Shown: positions 48,961 to 62,600 of the stretch, piece after piece
Position numbering within the stretch: the first letter of the stretch is position 1
Layout of the letters: the number at the start of each line of letters is the position of its first letter
From: Gymnogyps californianus
Lineage: Eukaryota; Chordata; Aves; Accipitriformes; Cathartidae
Direction of reading: 5' to 3'
DNA length: 64,000 nt
Assembly (NCBI RefSeq): GCF_018139145.2
Contig: NC_059473.1
Span: 68,430,707-68,494,706 of the forward strand
Program-made: the position numbers and the translations under genes
Notes under the pieces: generated by a model
The model's input: only the letters and a program-made list of their open reading frames with translations
The model's database searches: none
Told to the model about the DNA's origin: nothing

Positions 48961-51900
48961 CCCGGGCTTGGTGGTCAGCAGCTTGCTCCTGCACTCCAAG
49001 CAGTTGCAGCCCAGCCCTGCCCTGCCCAAAGGGCTGCGCACCCCGTGCCCTGTCCCCCTGCACCAGGAGGAGCTCCCCAGCGGCAGAGCCAGGCCATGGG
49101 ATGGGCTTGGGGTTGGCAGGGACTTCCCAACCAAAAAGCCCGCAGTTGTGAGGAAAGTGCTCATTAACTCTTGCAGGCTCAGGACCATCCCCAAGGCATG
49201 CCTGAAGACCAAGCAATGGGGAACAATTTGGAATCAGCCCCCAAACTGTTCTGTGAGACCATCCCAGACACTGCACAAAATGATGTGAAGGCTCTTCTCT
49301 TCACTTAAGTCTACTTAAAAGCCTTATTTAAGCTTTTATAATTTAGGGATTTCAACTACATTAGAATGATGTGCCTTTAATGTGAGCTTTGTAAATAAAA
49401 AGTCTTTAGAGTTACACACTATAGAGCTAATAATTCTTTCTTTATATTAACTTCATACATATAAAAAACTATATAAAACATTTCTATGTGTGTATATATA
49501 TATTTTCATCTTGCCATTTATTAATACTTTATTTTTTAATAGCTATCTTCTGAGCATTTGCCAAGAAGTCTACAGAGACCCAAATTGCATTTCCGCTTCC
49601 TGTGGAAAAACAATAATTGGAAAATGGGCTTTTTAGCAATTACTGCCTTCTGAGACATCTTAGATGTGTCCTAATAAAAAAGGTTGCAAAACTTATTAAA
49701 TCAGTTACATCAAATCATATCCTGATCCCACATACTAAACTAAATAGTTTTATCTCAGTGTTTAGACCCAGCAAAAAATAGTATTTCCCACACTTGCTGC
49801 TTTATAGGGTTAGAGTTGAGCAAAAGTCCTCACTATGTATGTGTTACCTGGTTGAACAACATGGGCACAGGACACTGTATGAAGGTTATGGAGAGGAGCA
49901 TTTTAAAGGAATTTATTATTTCCAAAATAATTGAAAGAGAAGAATATTATATGGAGTCTCAAAATATCTCCATATTAAAGAAAACTCTCAGGATATGGTT
50001 GCTTCCTTCAAGTCCTCACTGCAAGAAGAAAGTTATTTCTGAAAGTGATGGAGAATTCTCAGTGTGGTTAAAATTCCTAAATGCTGATTGCTACATCATG
50101 TCGTGTGGTGATGTGCAAAGTAGCATGGTGCATTACTGCCTACACCACTTGAAAACAGTTTTCAACATATCTATGAAATCACTGATGGAAGTCAGAGCTA
50201 TGCTTTTGTTTCCAAGTGTCCAACATTATTTTGATGGGACTCATTTCAGTATATTATTGAAACTGTCATGAATTAGCAAAATGAAATGAATATAGAAGTA
50301 AAACCCTTGAGAGTGTCTAACAGTGTAATTCTGCTGCTTTCTAGCTTCCCTGAGCACAGTTGTCAAGAAGACATCACAAGCATAGGAATTCAGGAAAAAC
50401 ACTCAAAGGCTTTTGGTGTCTGTGCTCAAGGGAAGAAATGTGTTAAACTAAAAAAAATTGTTAAACTGGCCAAAAGAGTTTGGAGGAAATTTTGTCAGTC
50501 TGTCACTTTTTCAGTACAAGAGGTCTCATTTCTAAATTGCAAGATAACACATTATAGTTTTGTTCTTTACTTAGTACCAATCGTCTTGGGCCATATCATT
50601 TTTGTGATGAAAATTCATTTGAAATATAAAAAATGAAAAAATTATGCATGAAGGTTTATAGTTGAGTATGTACTACTAGGCCCCAAATTGGAAAATGATG
50701 GGAGAATCAGCACCATAAGTTGCAGCGTTCACTACCAGTGCCTACTAACAGACCTTCAGGTTTCGGATGTAAACTCCCATGACCCCAACTTTATACCTCC
50801 CATCATTGTCAGGAGTTTCCTGCAGGCAAAGATGCTGGTGCTGCAGTGACTATGGGTGTATTACCTCCTTCCCTTTCCCTCCAGGAAGTGCAGAGGTTAG
50901 AGATGCTGATGTCCACCAGCTCAGGACTTGTCTGGGAGGCTGGTGGGAGCTGTTGCCTCTCCAAGGGAAGCCCCTGCCCTGGGCGACCACATCCCCTCCC
51001 GCACAGCTACAGCTGCCACCCATGGCTAAGTGGGTGACCACACAGCTTCCTTGAAAAAATGTGTAGGTAATCTTCATGATCTGAGTGGGGCAAAGTGAAG
51101 GGAAACACCCTTTTACTGCTAGTCTACAAGCACTTCAGTCTTATCCAAAACACATCTCCAGGGAAGCTTGGGAGAGACTTCAGCGCTTCCTCACCCTTTC
51201 CTGACAGTCACTCCAGATGCCTCCAGGGTATCCCATTACAAGCTTATCAGGTCCTTTTGATGACTAGATTGTCAGCTTTGCAATGATGGGCTGAAGTTAT
51301 CTGAAAACTTTATGCTGCCTTTGTGTTATTTTCTGAACAACCATACTACAGAAATAAGTCAACAGAGGCTAAAGTGAGTCTTCCAGTAACTCAGCAATCT
51401 GATAACTAGCTCAACAATTATACAAAGAATTAACATTCCCTTAAAGAGTGTCTCCATGCCCTTGAGACCCATTAGCCTGGTATCCAAATTACAAGAAGAT
51501 CACACAATAGCAAGAAAAGGAAAAACTTGTGTCCATTTATCTACTCTATTTATATCTTTTTCCTAATAAATCTTTTGAGAAAGAAGAGACATTTGCAGGG
51601 AAATTTTTATGGACGACCTAAACATTAACAATTATTTTTTAAATGACTTGTGAATAATTTCCAGAAAACTAGCCTTTTCACAGACAAGTTGTTGAAAGAA
51701 GAAGGGGGCCAGATAGATAGGAACTGCATAGAGCATTCAATTCATCATGACTGAGTCACTCAGTTACAGTCTGAAGTGAAAACTAAGGTACAGAAAGATA
51801 TATTCAAATAACATTTAACGTTTGGCTTCATTTCAGATGAACAAGCATGCTGCAGTTGAGTCAAGCTGAAAGTTTTCCCTGTTCCCATGCACTGTAGCTT

Positions 51901-53371
51901 TTAAAGAATGAGCGCCTTGGCATTTTGTATAGGTCAAGCTAAGTGGTATCATAGGTTAAGTTCTGGCATTCAATCTAAATGCCCTCATGTTTGTACTTTA
52001 CAGCCAGGTTTTGAACATTACTTGAAAAATTGTCTGCATCCGAACAAAGAGTGATCGCTGCACAGGCCCCCTCCAAGAGTTTTCCCCTCTCTCTTCTCTG
52101 CTTTCCTGAGTCAGAGAAATGCCATTTCAAAGTGGCAAGAAAACCATTAGGCTCTCTCTGCACTTGGAAGGGATGCTGACTTTTTAAGAAGTTTGGGCTG
52201 AAATGTTGCATGTCATGAAACATTTTGATTAAAAAAATTAATTACTAATACAGGAGTTAGAGTGTCATATGCAGACTGACTGGAAAATAGAGAGTCCTCA
52301 CTGTTTCCTGTAAAATCTATCTTCTAAGGTTTTTTTCTTTAACTATTATAGCAAAGGCTCATCATTCTTATTAACTCTGTGTGACTCAGAGTTTGCATTA
52401 ATCACCTCCTAGGAAAGCAACTGCTCTTAGTCGCGTGGGTTGTGTGTCTCAGCTTTCCCTGCTCAGTGTGCTAGGGTAGTCTCCAGAGCTGTTTATGTTT
52501 GCCATAGCATAATCACTTAGCAGATCTCCAGTAGTGATATTGTTCAGACCCAGATGATCCAATGTCATCAGCTAGGCATTTATATACAGCGTCTTGGTTT
52601 TGGAATTTAGCGCAGCCTTTAATTGAACAAGACTAAGAAAAACTGTTAAAGAGAAAGCTAAGAAGCGGAAAGCATAAACTGAACTGAGTCAGATTTTGTG
52701 AGTAACACTAGACGTAGCGGGTGTGCTCAAAAACTTTCTTCTGGCTTTACAGATTTCAAAGAGTTTCAAGATATCCCCTATTCTTATAAGGAACAATTCT
52801 GCTACTTGCCGATACTGTCTACCAGCACTGCGAGGAAAGGTCTACGCGCCCTCGCTGCTTGAGCGAACAAAAGACTTCCCTAGCTGAGCCACACTACAAG
52901 ACCTGGTGTTAACGTGTTTAATCCTTTAGTTGCTTTTCAGCTGGGATAGGGAATCTGTCCTCATCAGTGCTGTCAGCAGATATATCTCACGTGTACTGCA
53001 GAGCGCAGGGCTGAATCCTGTTTGTGCCACTTGTATAAAACAAACTGGAGCTCTGATGAGGACAAGGGACATACGGGCACACATACTCTGTTGGTACCTC
53101 TTTCTCTCCCACTTCATCTCTCTGGAGGGCTGGGTGACTAGTTTTGGTTGTTCACTGGCAGTTGTTGGGAGGAAAGAATCTCTGGTCAAACCAAAAGCGA
53201 AACTTTTTCATGTGTTCAGTAAAACAAAGAAATCTAATTTCTGAACAAGCCAATGATATTTGCATTAGATTTCAGGCGCTCTTAAGGAAAAGGAAAAGGA
53301 ATTTGGAAACAAGAGGTCAGAAGATCTAAGCAACACTCATTAAGAGAAAAGAGTGATCCCCTTACAATCTA

Positions 53372-53460
53372 AGGTCCCCTGGCTAAAGCACTCGTCTGCA
53401 ATATTGGAAACACACGTTCCTCCCACCACCTGCCCAGAAGCAGGGATGTAACCCTCTGAC
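53372..53460 (+). repeat. Possible tRNA-derived SINE fragment
   Basis: The run 'tcccctggctaaagcactcg' resembles an A-box-bearing tRNA-like SINE head ('cctggctagagcactcg'). Some 20 bases later 'acacacgttcctccc' stands where a B box would be. The following body is not recognisable. It may be a relic SINE or a decayed tRNA-like sequence. It does not fold into a convincing tRNA by eye. Confidence 0.35.
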
Positions 53461-56400
53461 GTGAGCGTCCTCACTGCCAGGTTGTAGGGCCCCTGTCACT
53501 TTATAGCTATGATGGCCAAAGAACATTTTTTCTCCCTTTGGAAGCTGTTTAAATATATGAAACCTAAAGCCACTCTATTTCTAAATGAGTACTACCACAG
53601 GCAGGCTCACTGTGTGTTGAGTTCATCCATTTTCTAAATTTGCCTTTGTTTTCCAGACCATCCTTGGGCAGACAAGCCATTAATACCATATTTAAGATCT
53701 TACTTAGTTCTCCCTTTTTAATCAACTGGTATAAAAACCTATTGCTCTTCCATATTTCTAAATATCTGAAAAATTAGAATGTTCTACTTCAATCACAACT
53801 GCACCGCACATGCCTTGGTAATCTTTTGCCTCAGCTACTCCAGCTTCTGCCATTTTGACTTTTGCCTCTCATCATGCTTCCTTCTGGTGTATACATAATG
53901 GTGCTAAATTCAGTTTACTCTCATACAAATCAAGCCCTTGTTACTTCTCTTTTTCAAACACATCCAGTACATTCTGGTAAATTCCTATGATGTCACATGT
54001 GAGCTTCTTATCAAAAACTTCTCCAGATTTTCTGATCTCAGGCCAATGCAATACCTGACTCATCCATACTTAAACATCCCTTTTGTTTTCTTTTCTGGCT
54101 TTACTATTTTTCCTATAAAAGCCTTGTCTTTTTGCTTTTTCTTTCAGGTCAGATGACTACATTTTCTTCATTCCAGCCCTTCCTTCCAAGGAGTTTCTCA
54201 CAGTAAGCCCTTCACTAGTGTTCAGCCAAAGCTTTCACTGTATGATAGACTTAGAGTATATTATCTATGTTTTACAGACAAACACTAAGTACATTGTAGC
54301 ACCAGTAAATTATACTTACCAATACCGCTTGTGGAAAATAAACTTGAGATGAGTCAACCCAAACTACACCTTGGACATTTATGATGAAAAAACCAGAAAT
54401 AAAATTTTCACCTCAGCCACAGGAACTGCATCAGAGATTAAGAGAGAGAGGGACCATATGTGCATGTCTTTCCGGCTCGAAGTCTGATCTTTCCCCATTT
54501 CAGTCAATGGAAGCTTCATCATTAGCCTCAATGTGCCCAAGACCAAGCCTGTAAAGGGGCTACAACAAAGACAAATTGAGCTCTCAGATCCTGAAAGCCA
54601 GCAATGCAAAATACAAAGCAGGATCCAGGTACATAAGTTCAAATAAAGAGCTTAAGTATGCAAGGAGCTTCCTCTAGCAAAATGTGAAACTAATACCTAA
54701 AACAGAAATTATTGTTCCTGAGTTAACAAGTTAAAAAAATACTGTTCCTATAGCAGTATTGATTCCTCTGGAAATTTGCACGTAACAGTTTGAATACATT
54801 TGTTTGGATAAAATTATGTGCTACTGATTCCTAAAAAATCCCACCAATTATAGATTGTGAACAGCCTTGCTTAGCTTGTAAACCCAATAAGTTTTATTTA
54901 ATTTAGACCAGCTTAGTTGTCTTCCTTCCAGCCTCACTTGTTCTTTCAGGACCCATTGAAATGAATGAGTTTCTGCTATTTACAACAGAGGAGAGGGAGC
55001 TAACGTACATAATTGTGGATCCTACTTCAGTATGTCTCAGTGCCAAATCAGTTCTGAAGGTAGTTTGAGCTATGAAGGAGTCTTGAACCTTGCAAGCAAC
55101 TGCCCTCTGGAGAAGGCTGCCAAAGTAAGGCTGGCTGCAGCCACTGTAAATGCTGTCCAGCACAGCCAAGGCTTGGGGAGGAGAAGGCAACTCAGAGATT
55201 GTCCCTTGGCAAATCCCCAGTGTCAGTAAAGGATGGCATGGCTTCTTTTCACACACAGGAGAGCATAAAGGAAGTGCAACAATGCATGGGAAAGACAGGA
55301 GGTCACAAAAACATAGGGGAGGACATGGCAGGGGTGGAAAAGAAGTACATTGCTTTTCCACAGGAGATGCAAGATGAACTAATTTGGTAGAATGGTTGAG
55401 ATGTGATAGGACTGACACTAAGGCTCAGGTTTTCAGAACAGCATCTATATACTCTCACATCTAATACTCAGTTGCACATAAGATGGTACTGCACAATGCC
55501 ATTGCACATACAGTCCTAGGGAAGACTGGTTCAGGTCACACATGCACTGAGAACATTTTTAAATGCGTCTAAATATTTCTATATAGGTTTTACACATTAT
55601 TGATGATGGTTTCTTGAACATTTTTGTAATAGTTTTTTTGATGTTTACAGTGGCTCTTTGAGTGTTTTCATATCTGCTTTGAGTGCATTTGATGGGAAAT
55701 ACTCAAGCATATAGAGACCTCACTTAAATGTAACCCACTCCTTGGAGAGAGGAATATATGGCCTGCATTGAGGTTAATGAACTGGCTGGCAGAGAAATCT
55801 GTAAGATCAAGTTTTAACCCGTTTATTTTTTAGTGAGGATTATGCCCCTGAAGGCCGACTATGGAGAAATTCCCACATCTCCCATTAAAATGTTCCCACC
55901 TACTGCTTTTCAGCAGAAAGAATGCCAGAAAGGCCTTTTAGGCCAAAGAGTTCAGTCATGTTATTTCTACCATCCCAACTAAAAATGCCTCTTTGCACTA
56001 TTGCAGCTAGAAATATTGCTACATTATTTGTTGTTGAGCTTCTTCCAATAGAAATACCACAAAAATGCCTTTTCTTTGGGGTATTTAGACTACAAAATTC
56101 TTACAAATTTTATATATCAACATAGCTCAAATTGGTACCAAGTATTTTTCTTTTTTAACATTACCAGTGTTTTGTGGCATGTCTTCCCTTTCCATTTTGA
56201 GAACACATCATCAGATTAGGGTTCCTGCTGGGAAGAAACTGTCACCAGAATTCTTACTTGGTAAAAGATGAAGAAAATATAAATATCAAAAAATGTATAA
56301 AACCTCATCTTTGCTTTAAAAGTAAGTCAAAATCCTATCTTTCCTGTAGCTGGTGTATTTAAGCAGGATAGACAGTCAAATGGGATATCTTTCTGGATGA

Positions 56401-57079
56401 TTTGTTTGTGTACATAGTTATATAGGTCTTGCGAATTCTCTTACCACAGTGGGCACTGGTAGGAAAATCACTTCCATTTTTTAATAGCTTCATTTAGGAT
56501 ATCTTCTAATTCAGAAATATTTGGTTATGTGAATGAACAGATGTGTCCTTCATGTCTCCTTTTCAGATTACTGCTTTGAAAGATCCAAAGACTGGCCTGA
56601 AAGGTCAAAGCAGGGAATGAAAACCTCTGAAATTCTGCTTCTTTGGTGACACTGCTGTTGGAGAGCAATTGAATCAAAAGGGAGGTGTCCTCTCTACATC
56701 CATCATCACTTTCAAAAGGTTCTCTGCAAAAACATTACCTTGGAGGCTCCAAAATTTGGAGGAGAGCTAGCTAAGGTGAGAAAGCTTACAAACAAATATA
56801 CAGAGAGTCACCCTGTGAGAATTCAAGCCCACAGCAATTTCCTTGGGCAAGATGCATATCAATGTTTTGTCACGTTGTGTGTATTGTCATTGTGCACTCT
56901 CAGAGGCTCACTAGGAGGTAATGCTTGGCAAAAGTCTGTTGGAGGAGCAATATTGATAGTTTGTGATGAAGTTGGATGCTGGATTCCCTCCAGTTTGGAA
57001 AAGTTTGGGTTCAGTTGGGAAGCATCTGCCTTACGCTGCTTACCATAAGGGGTCAAACTGGGCCATCAGCCTGAACTTG

Positions 57080-57175
57080 CTCCCCACCTTCCCAGCACTG
57101 TGTTCAACTGGCTCCCCACCTTCCCACTGTTCTGTTCAACTGGCTCCCCATCTTCCCAGCGTTGTGTTCAAATCT
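57080..57175. repeat. Three-copy 32-bp minisatellite
   Basis: Units at 57080-57111, 57112-57143 and 57144-57175 share the frame CTCCCCANCTTCCCA...GTTCAA and differ at a few positions each. The flanks are unique. The pyrimidine-rich unit is not related to the 31-bp duplication at 48.9 kb. Confidence 0.9.
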
Positions 57176-58424
57176 AAATCCTGAATGGACGTTATGGCTT
57201 GAAAGCTCCTCTAGATAGCAAAGGTAATAACTATCCTTGCTTTGACTTCTAGGAGTGAAAGAACCGGCCCATAAAGATGAAGAAAAAATTTCTATAGTTT
57301 ATTAAATACATTTCCATTTTGTGTCCAACACTACAAAAGCTCATCTTAGCACTAGCACTGTCTTTGGTTTCTTTTCAGTTCCCTTGAGTTGCTCCCTTAA
57401 ATAATGCAGTTCTGCAGCGTCTCAGGGCAGCAGCCCGGGAAGGCTGAGGCTCACGAAGGAACTGTCAGACCTGATAACTGCACCACAGATTTCCAGAGAA
57501 CGATGTTTCAACAGACTTCAGAAGAACAGGGATGACTGCTACCAAATAGTCTCAGCTTTTGAAGACCGTTCCTAGGCTGAGCACCAGAATGGGCTCCAGG
57601 CTGGTACCAAGAAATACGGACGTCACGCGGAGCCTCTCTCTCCTCTGACTCACGCTGCTTTTATAGTGGTGTGGCCCCGCTGAGCAGCCAGCATGTCGTC
57701 GTGGACGTAGAGGACATTGGAAATGGGCCCGCAGAATAACCACAGAAGCAAGCAACATCTAGGTAGGCCCCTTTGCTCCAGCCTAAAATGTTTGGGTTTT
57801 TTTTTTTTCCAAAACTATTTGGCACTCCCCTGAGCTGTTGAGTAACTGGGTTAGAATTTTTTGTTTGTTTGCTTTAAACAAAATGGGATTGTTATTGTGC
57901 AATAGCATTGTTCTGGGATGCAGACAGCTTTTGCAGGCTGTCTGCAGCTTTGTATTTATAAAGTATCAGTGTTTTTAAAACAAAGGTCAGCGATCATGCT
58001 ATCAGGTCACTACTGTATCTGTGTCACTGTGGGATCAGAGCCTGCTGATAATTGGGCCACCAACTCCCCCACGCTCCCACAAGCAGCTTCGGTGCAGCCA
58101 TCTGCAGGGCTGCAGGGTTACTGCAGGTGAGCCTGCGTCCTCCCACCCTGCCCCAGCCACCCTGCAGATCAAGGTCCTCTTTCCCAGGTGTTCCCTGTCC
58201 AGACAGGCAGCGGAGCTTGATTTAGTGCTGCTAGTAATCAGCACCTTGAGATGAATTAAAAGAAGGACTGTAAATCTTGACATGCTCTTTCATCCGTGAC
58301 TTTTTGGTTCCTAACATCAAAATAGATTGACATTCCTCTACCACATGGCAGGGTTGGGTCTTGTTTTACTGAGAAATTGAAGACTGCAGCCGCAGCGCTC
58401 ATGCTGTAACGATATAGTGTGTGG

Positions 58425-58535
58425 GAAGAGGCTGAGTGACGTGTTGAATAGAGTACTGGCTTTGTTCCTCTGGGATCCAGGTTTTCAGTCGAATCTCCAG
58501 TCCTGTGTTAAATGAGTAGTCTCTGCTCCACTCCT
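58425..58535 (+). repeat. tRNA-derived SINE fragment (MIR-like)
   Basis: The pieces 'gtgttgaatagagtactggc', 'ctctgggatccaggttttca' and 'gtcgaatctccagtcctg' follow the order of a MIR-type tRNA-like head, in which the A-box region reads 'gtggatagagcactggac' and the B-box region 'ctgggttcgaatccc'. A short CpG in the B-box position is preserved. The core and tail are not clearly recognisable. Confidence 0.5.
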
Positions 58536-59550
58536 GGGGGAGCAGCAGTCTGCATTAGAAAACCGCGTGCATAATTCAGCAGACTCAGTAGCTGAAAGCC
58601 AGGAACAAGATTCTCAGAGAAAGTTAAATGTCTTCCTCCTGGACAGAGGATCCCTTCTGCTCATCCAGGCTCAAGTCAGAAGCCGCCTGATGGGCATCTT
58701 GCCCATGGTGAAGCCAAGGACACTTCTGCCAGAGCTAGCCTCAACCACAAAATATGGAGACAAGCCTCTGACTGGTGCTGTCTTGTAGCAGTAATGTAAT
58801 TCTCCTGCTTGAATTTGGTAACACTCTTCCCAGACAGCACTAATATTAGTCTCTAATGAAACAAGGAACCCTTTGGTCCAAAAAAGCCTTTCTACTGTCC
58901 CCCTTAAAAGCTGTTGGACATATAAGCCCTGGAGTGGCTTGTACTTTTGAGTCCAGCTCAAAAAATTCCAAACAGATACAGCTGTAGTGCCCTGTGAATT
59001 TCAAACAGATCTTGTTTTTATGAAGGGAAATTATCCCACAACTGGTAACAGAATCTGGTGATCGATTTGTCTATTCATGTTAATCAGACAGAATTCCAGG
59101 GAAAAGACTTTGGAGCCACATGTCTGCTCAAGACCCTGACGCCAATATGAGCTTTATGATGAGACTACAAATGATCGAGGGACCTAGATGAAAAGAGAGA
59201 GGAGTCTCAAGACTGGACACCGGAGCCAAGCTCCTGGGAAGAGCAACCATCTTCAGCACAGTGTGCTGGCTGGAGGCTACCTCAGCCCAGAATACCAAGC
59301 CTTCAAGATATAAACACAATGTATGGTATGGAAATTATGGAACGGAATAATAAGCACAGGGGGAAATGATAAGACAAAAACTTTCATTAACAGGTGACGT
59401 GAGTAGTAAAAAGGCTGTTTGGATCATATGAGCTGTATCCCATGCTCACTCACTGGCGCTGATGTAGTATTACAAACATGGAACAATTTTCATTGTTTTA
59501 AGAACTGCTGAGGAATGGTCCACAGTCTGATCTTGCTGTTTAACTATGAA

Positions 59551-59614
59551 GTATTCCACCAACGTCAACAGAATTACTCAGCCTTTATGAAAACCTGAAT
59601 CTGGCCCAATGTTG
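59551..59614. repeat. Remnant of an old sauropsid dispersed repeat
   Basis: The pieces 'ccaacgtcaacagaattact' and 'cctgaatctggcccaatgtt' match well the phrases 'attgaagtcaacagaattac' and 'gaatctggcccaat' known to me from bird and reptile repeats. It is the best preserved of the similar remnants in this window. Confidence 0.5.
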
Positions 59615-62600
59615 TACGAATGCTGACATTTCAGCACATTATTGTTAACAGTAAGCCAGATCCCACAACATGCCGTGTCTGCTGATCAGTGTGAAGCCAG
59701 GCTGTACCTGTTTGCTCTTCTGGGAAAAGGCTGTAAGAAACAAGAGGCACACAATTCAAGGGCTGTAGTAGGAATGCAGAGGTTCATGTGCGTGCTACAA
59801 GGCAGTGCTATGCAGAGATCTGGAAACAGGGTGGACAGAGTAGCAAGACTATATTGCCCAAGGGTGGCAATGGTGTTCTGACATGGGAACGCAGCTTCCA
59901 GGCCCAAGTCAGTATCTCTGCGCTGCCCTATATAGATATGCCAGTTTGTCTGGAGGCTCCTTACATAGGAATCCTTACACAGCACTGGGCTGCCTCATAC
60001 AGACATACCCAAGAAGGCTCTATTTCTGTGAGGGGATGGTAAAAGAAAGGAGTACTTTCATTGAAACAGCTGTGAGTAAGTCTGGGTGACTTGTTAAGAG
60101 CTGCATGGAGCCAAATGTGTACAAAACAGTTGCATGAAATTCTGTGGTGTACCAGAAGGCAACAGTCTCCTCTTTCCTTGCAATCAATGAGACATTAGTC
60201 CATCTTTCACATAGCATCTCTGGAACCATCATATCCATTGTCTCCTTCTTTCCTGCAGCTTCTCCTTTCCCATCTCTCTCTCTGATGACCTGCCTTGAAG
60301 CTTCACTGCAGTCCTCCAGGTCTCACCACTCAGCAACACCAGCACCCCAGCCACCTGAAATGACTGTGCTCAAAGCTGTAATTCACTATTATTCTTCATT
60401 GTATACATTAGAGAGAACTGTCCCAATTAATAATGCTTTAGATTAAAACTTATCTGGGCTTTCAGCCACTTAAGAGTTGTCAAGCGTTGTACTTACAGTC
60501 GTAAGTAAGTCATAAGTAAGGCCAAGCTGGAGTGTGAACAATTGCTTTTTCTCTCCAGAACACTCATTCGTTATTAATCTCTCAGCTAAAAGTGTGATGA
60601 CTGGAGTGTTACTTCAGGGAGACTGATAAGAGTGCTATGTCTTGGGGTAGGGGGGTGAGTATCTTAGAGCTATTTGTTTTAGATAAGCAATTAGGCCAAC
60701 ATTATCAAGCTTGTCTGGAAAAAAAAAAGGCATTTAATTCAGATCCTTACTTAGGCACTTCAGTGGATTAGCAGGAACATGAAGGCTAATTTAGTTGTAG
60801 GCTCCTATGGGTACGTGACCAGGTTTGGAAATGTTTGACTTCATTTTCCATAAGAGAAACCAAACTGAAAATCACCTAATACTAAATATATAGGAAAGAA
60901 GAAAAACTGTTTTGGAAACAGGGTGATGTAGCAGAGCAAATGTATGTAGTTATCAGCTGCTGCTGAGGAAGGTGCACACCTGCAGCATCCTGGAAATCAT
61001 ATCAGCAGTTCTTGAACAAAAGGCCAGAGAGTCCTGTGTTTAAGATAATAATTACAGGGAAAACTGGATGGGCAGCATGCTGTGGTCCTAATTGCATCTA
61101 AATACAAAGCTGAATGTTTTAAAGCCGGTCTTTAAATCAAAGCATATTCCCCTTTCATTACTGGACCTTCAAGGCAGAGTGAATTCATAGCAAATTCTAA
61201 GGCTTTAAAGTCCTTTCCCAAACATTAAATCATCAAAGACTTTTCTGCATGTATTTTCGACTGGCTTATGGCCAATCAGGGGAGACTTGACCATTTTCAC
61301 GCTATCTGCTTAGTGTTTCCATAGCAAAAGAAAGCATCTTGGGTAGGAACCAATCTACTTACTGACTGTTAAATCCACACTACCTGTGTTTGACTGAGCA
61401 GTGGAGAACACAAATCCCCATTATGTCAGGACTCAGATTCCTTTTAAGACTCAAATCACCACTGACAGGCAGAACCAGAGACAAGCTCTGTCCCTGCACT
61501 TAGCAATCTAAGGCTGAAGTGCCAGAATATCCAGCCCTCACCAAAAAATCATTCCTTAAATAACTAACTCTCTTCCCCAAAGAAAAACACCTCTGAACCT
61601 CGCCGTGCATTTCCACAGATCTCCTAGTATGGGAAAAGAGGTGGGAATTCCACAGCCGACAGTCTCCTCATGGAGATGGACCACCATGAAGGTGCCTCAC
61701 TCTAATGTCCCCATGGCAGACTTTGCAGCTGCCGTGGCACCAACATCTTACCTCAAGCAGGGGGACTCAAGCCACTGTCTATCAGGTGTGAAAGGACAAG
61801 GCCGGCATCCTTCCGATTCCCCAGGCAGGCACGGAGGAGGACGAAGCCCTCATATCGTATACTGAAAAGTGGGGTTCTCCTATTTCTGTGTATGATGCAT
61901 TCATTACATACATACTGCTCTGCCGAGCTGCCCTTGATGTGCCATTTGTCTGGCACTACACGCCATCCAGAAAACCAGGTGGACGGTCTTTAACTGAATG
62001 GAAAAAGCTGCTAGGCAGAAAAAAGAACAAACCCTGCAAAGGAAACATAAAGCAGCTGCCTACAAGGCAAACACTAAAGTTTAACAAGTGATACAGGTTT
62101 TGTATCAGTTGCAGTTTTATATAAACTTCAAGTGTAGTCCTTATGTAGTGCTCACAGTAGAAGCTTACACAATGTAGTAGGGAACTGAGTTGTGCCTGGT
62201 TTATTGTATAAAATTTTGCAGCCGCAAGTTGCTTTCCACCTGCCTCAAGGTAAGTGAAGGACAATTATTTCTATCAACAGTAGCCTGGATAGGAAAAGAG
62301 AAATCCATCTGTTTTCTGAAGCAAAACTGGAGTAACTAATGGCAGACACTCCAGCCTAGGGAGGAAATAATTTTCTGTCACCTTCTACATCCTTAATATT
62401 GGTGGTCCAATCTCCACTAGACCATGTTTCAGCTGCAATGAGTAAAGGAACAACAGAAAACTGGCATGTATTACCTACAGAAAATAGGGTACGCCATGAC
62501 TTTAAGACTCAAATTGCAGCAAGATGACATTGCAAGCACAGGGTTGAACACCTGCTGCAAATTGTCCTGCCCTCCTAATTACTGAACTAAAATGGAGCAC

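Noticed and set aside
48719..49288. 189-codon + strand frame.
   Set aside because: It lies in a GC-richer patch with an overlapping 145-codon frame on the other strand, runs through a frame-shifting 31-bp duplication, and has no recognisable domain.
52753..52839. Possible 87-bp internal exon preceded by a polypyrimidine tract and CAG.
   Set aside because: The acceptor side looks good and two frames are open, but the donor (AAAG|GTCTAC) is poor and the peptide resembles nothing known; such combinations are frequent by chance.
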